This document shows, piece after piece, positions 5,494 through 5,553 of a DNA stretch of 5,553 nt. Every line of letters begins with the position of its first letter. The first letter of the stretch is position 1. Below the pieces are notes generated by a model. That model was not told the DNA's origin, searched no databases, and saw only the letters and a list, made by a program, of their open reading frames with translations. The translations under genes were made by a program, and so were the position numbers. This stretch comes from Boseongicola sp. SB0662_bin_57 (GTDB lineage Bacteria > Pseudomonadota > Alphaproteobacteria > Rhodobacterales > Rhodobacteraceae), in NCBI GenBank assembly GCA_009839535.1, contig VXPN01000112.1, forward strand, positions 1 through 5,553, read 5' to 3'.

Positions 5494-5553
5494 ATCCATG
5501 CAGCGCTGCAACGGTCTTCGAAGCTGTAAAGCCGTACATTGCCTCGAACCCCT
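5492..5553 (-). CDS. possible C-terminal end of an upstream operon gene, partial
   Basis: One minus-strand frame from the right edge reads GFEAMYGFTASKTVAALHG and stops at TAG 5492-5494, 9 nt before the SDR start and overlapping its Shine-Dalgarno. That arrangement is typical of tightly packed operons, and the SDR has no obvious promoter of its own in the 71 bases available. Nineteen residues are too few to name a family, and the other two minus frames here are also mostly open, so the call rests on position. Bases beyond 5553 would settle it. Confidence 0.35.
   Translation of the reverse strand, partial: GFEAMYGFTASKTVAALHG

Overview
The window is GC-rich chromosomal DNA of a type typical of Alphaproteobacteria, possibly Rhodobacterales or Rhodospirillales. 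I base this on the high-GC third codon positions, the GTG and TTG starts, and the family mix (Uma2 nuclease, Prx6-type peroxiredoxin, EstC-like hydrolase, Phd/YefM-PIN toxin-antitoxin pair, catechol dioxygenase, SDR). Lineage is inferred from style only; there is no rRNA or other phylogenetic marker.

Layout: (1) 1-348, + strand: C-terminal part of a Uma2-family PD-(D/E)XK nuclease cut by the window edge. (2) 489-782, +: a small, unrecognised membrane protein with about three hydrophobic segments. (3) 906-1559, -: a single-cysteine peroxiredoxin of the Prx6 type. (4) A 231-bp divergent intergenic region. (5) 1791-2513, +: an alpha/beta hydrolase of the EstC/methylesterase-like group, followed by a 36-nt near-perfect hairpin at 2550-2585. 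(6) 2514-2893: a 380-bp stretch without a recognised gene, ending in the promoter of (7) a type II toxin-antitoxin module. In this module a Phd/YefM antitoxin (2894-3187) overlaps a VapC-like PIN RNase (3184-3579) by 4 nt (GTGA). (8) 3704-4660, +: a two-domain type I extradiol (catechol 2,3-) dioxygenase starting at a TTG with a strong Shine-Dalgarno. (9) 4742-5482, -: a classical NAD-type SDR converging on the dioxygenase, preceded by what may be the last 19 codons of an upstream operon partner reaching the right edge.

The genes do not form one pathway. The toxin-antitoxin pair is a self-contained unit. The peroxiredoxin and hydrolase are divergent neighbours that may share control. The dioxygenase and SDR face each other and are in different transcripts, though both could belong to a catabolic locus extending to the right.

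The observations most worth checking are three. The antitoxin promoter appears to place +1 on the A of its ATG (leaderless mRNA), with a perfect palindrome over the -10. In the dioxygenase, the second-sphere catalytic histidine (XylE His199 / HPCD His200) is replaced by tyrosine while all metal ligands are kept. A strong 36-nt hairpin lies after the hydrolase. I see no wholly new multi-gene system.
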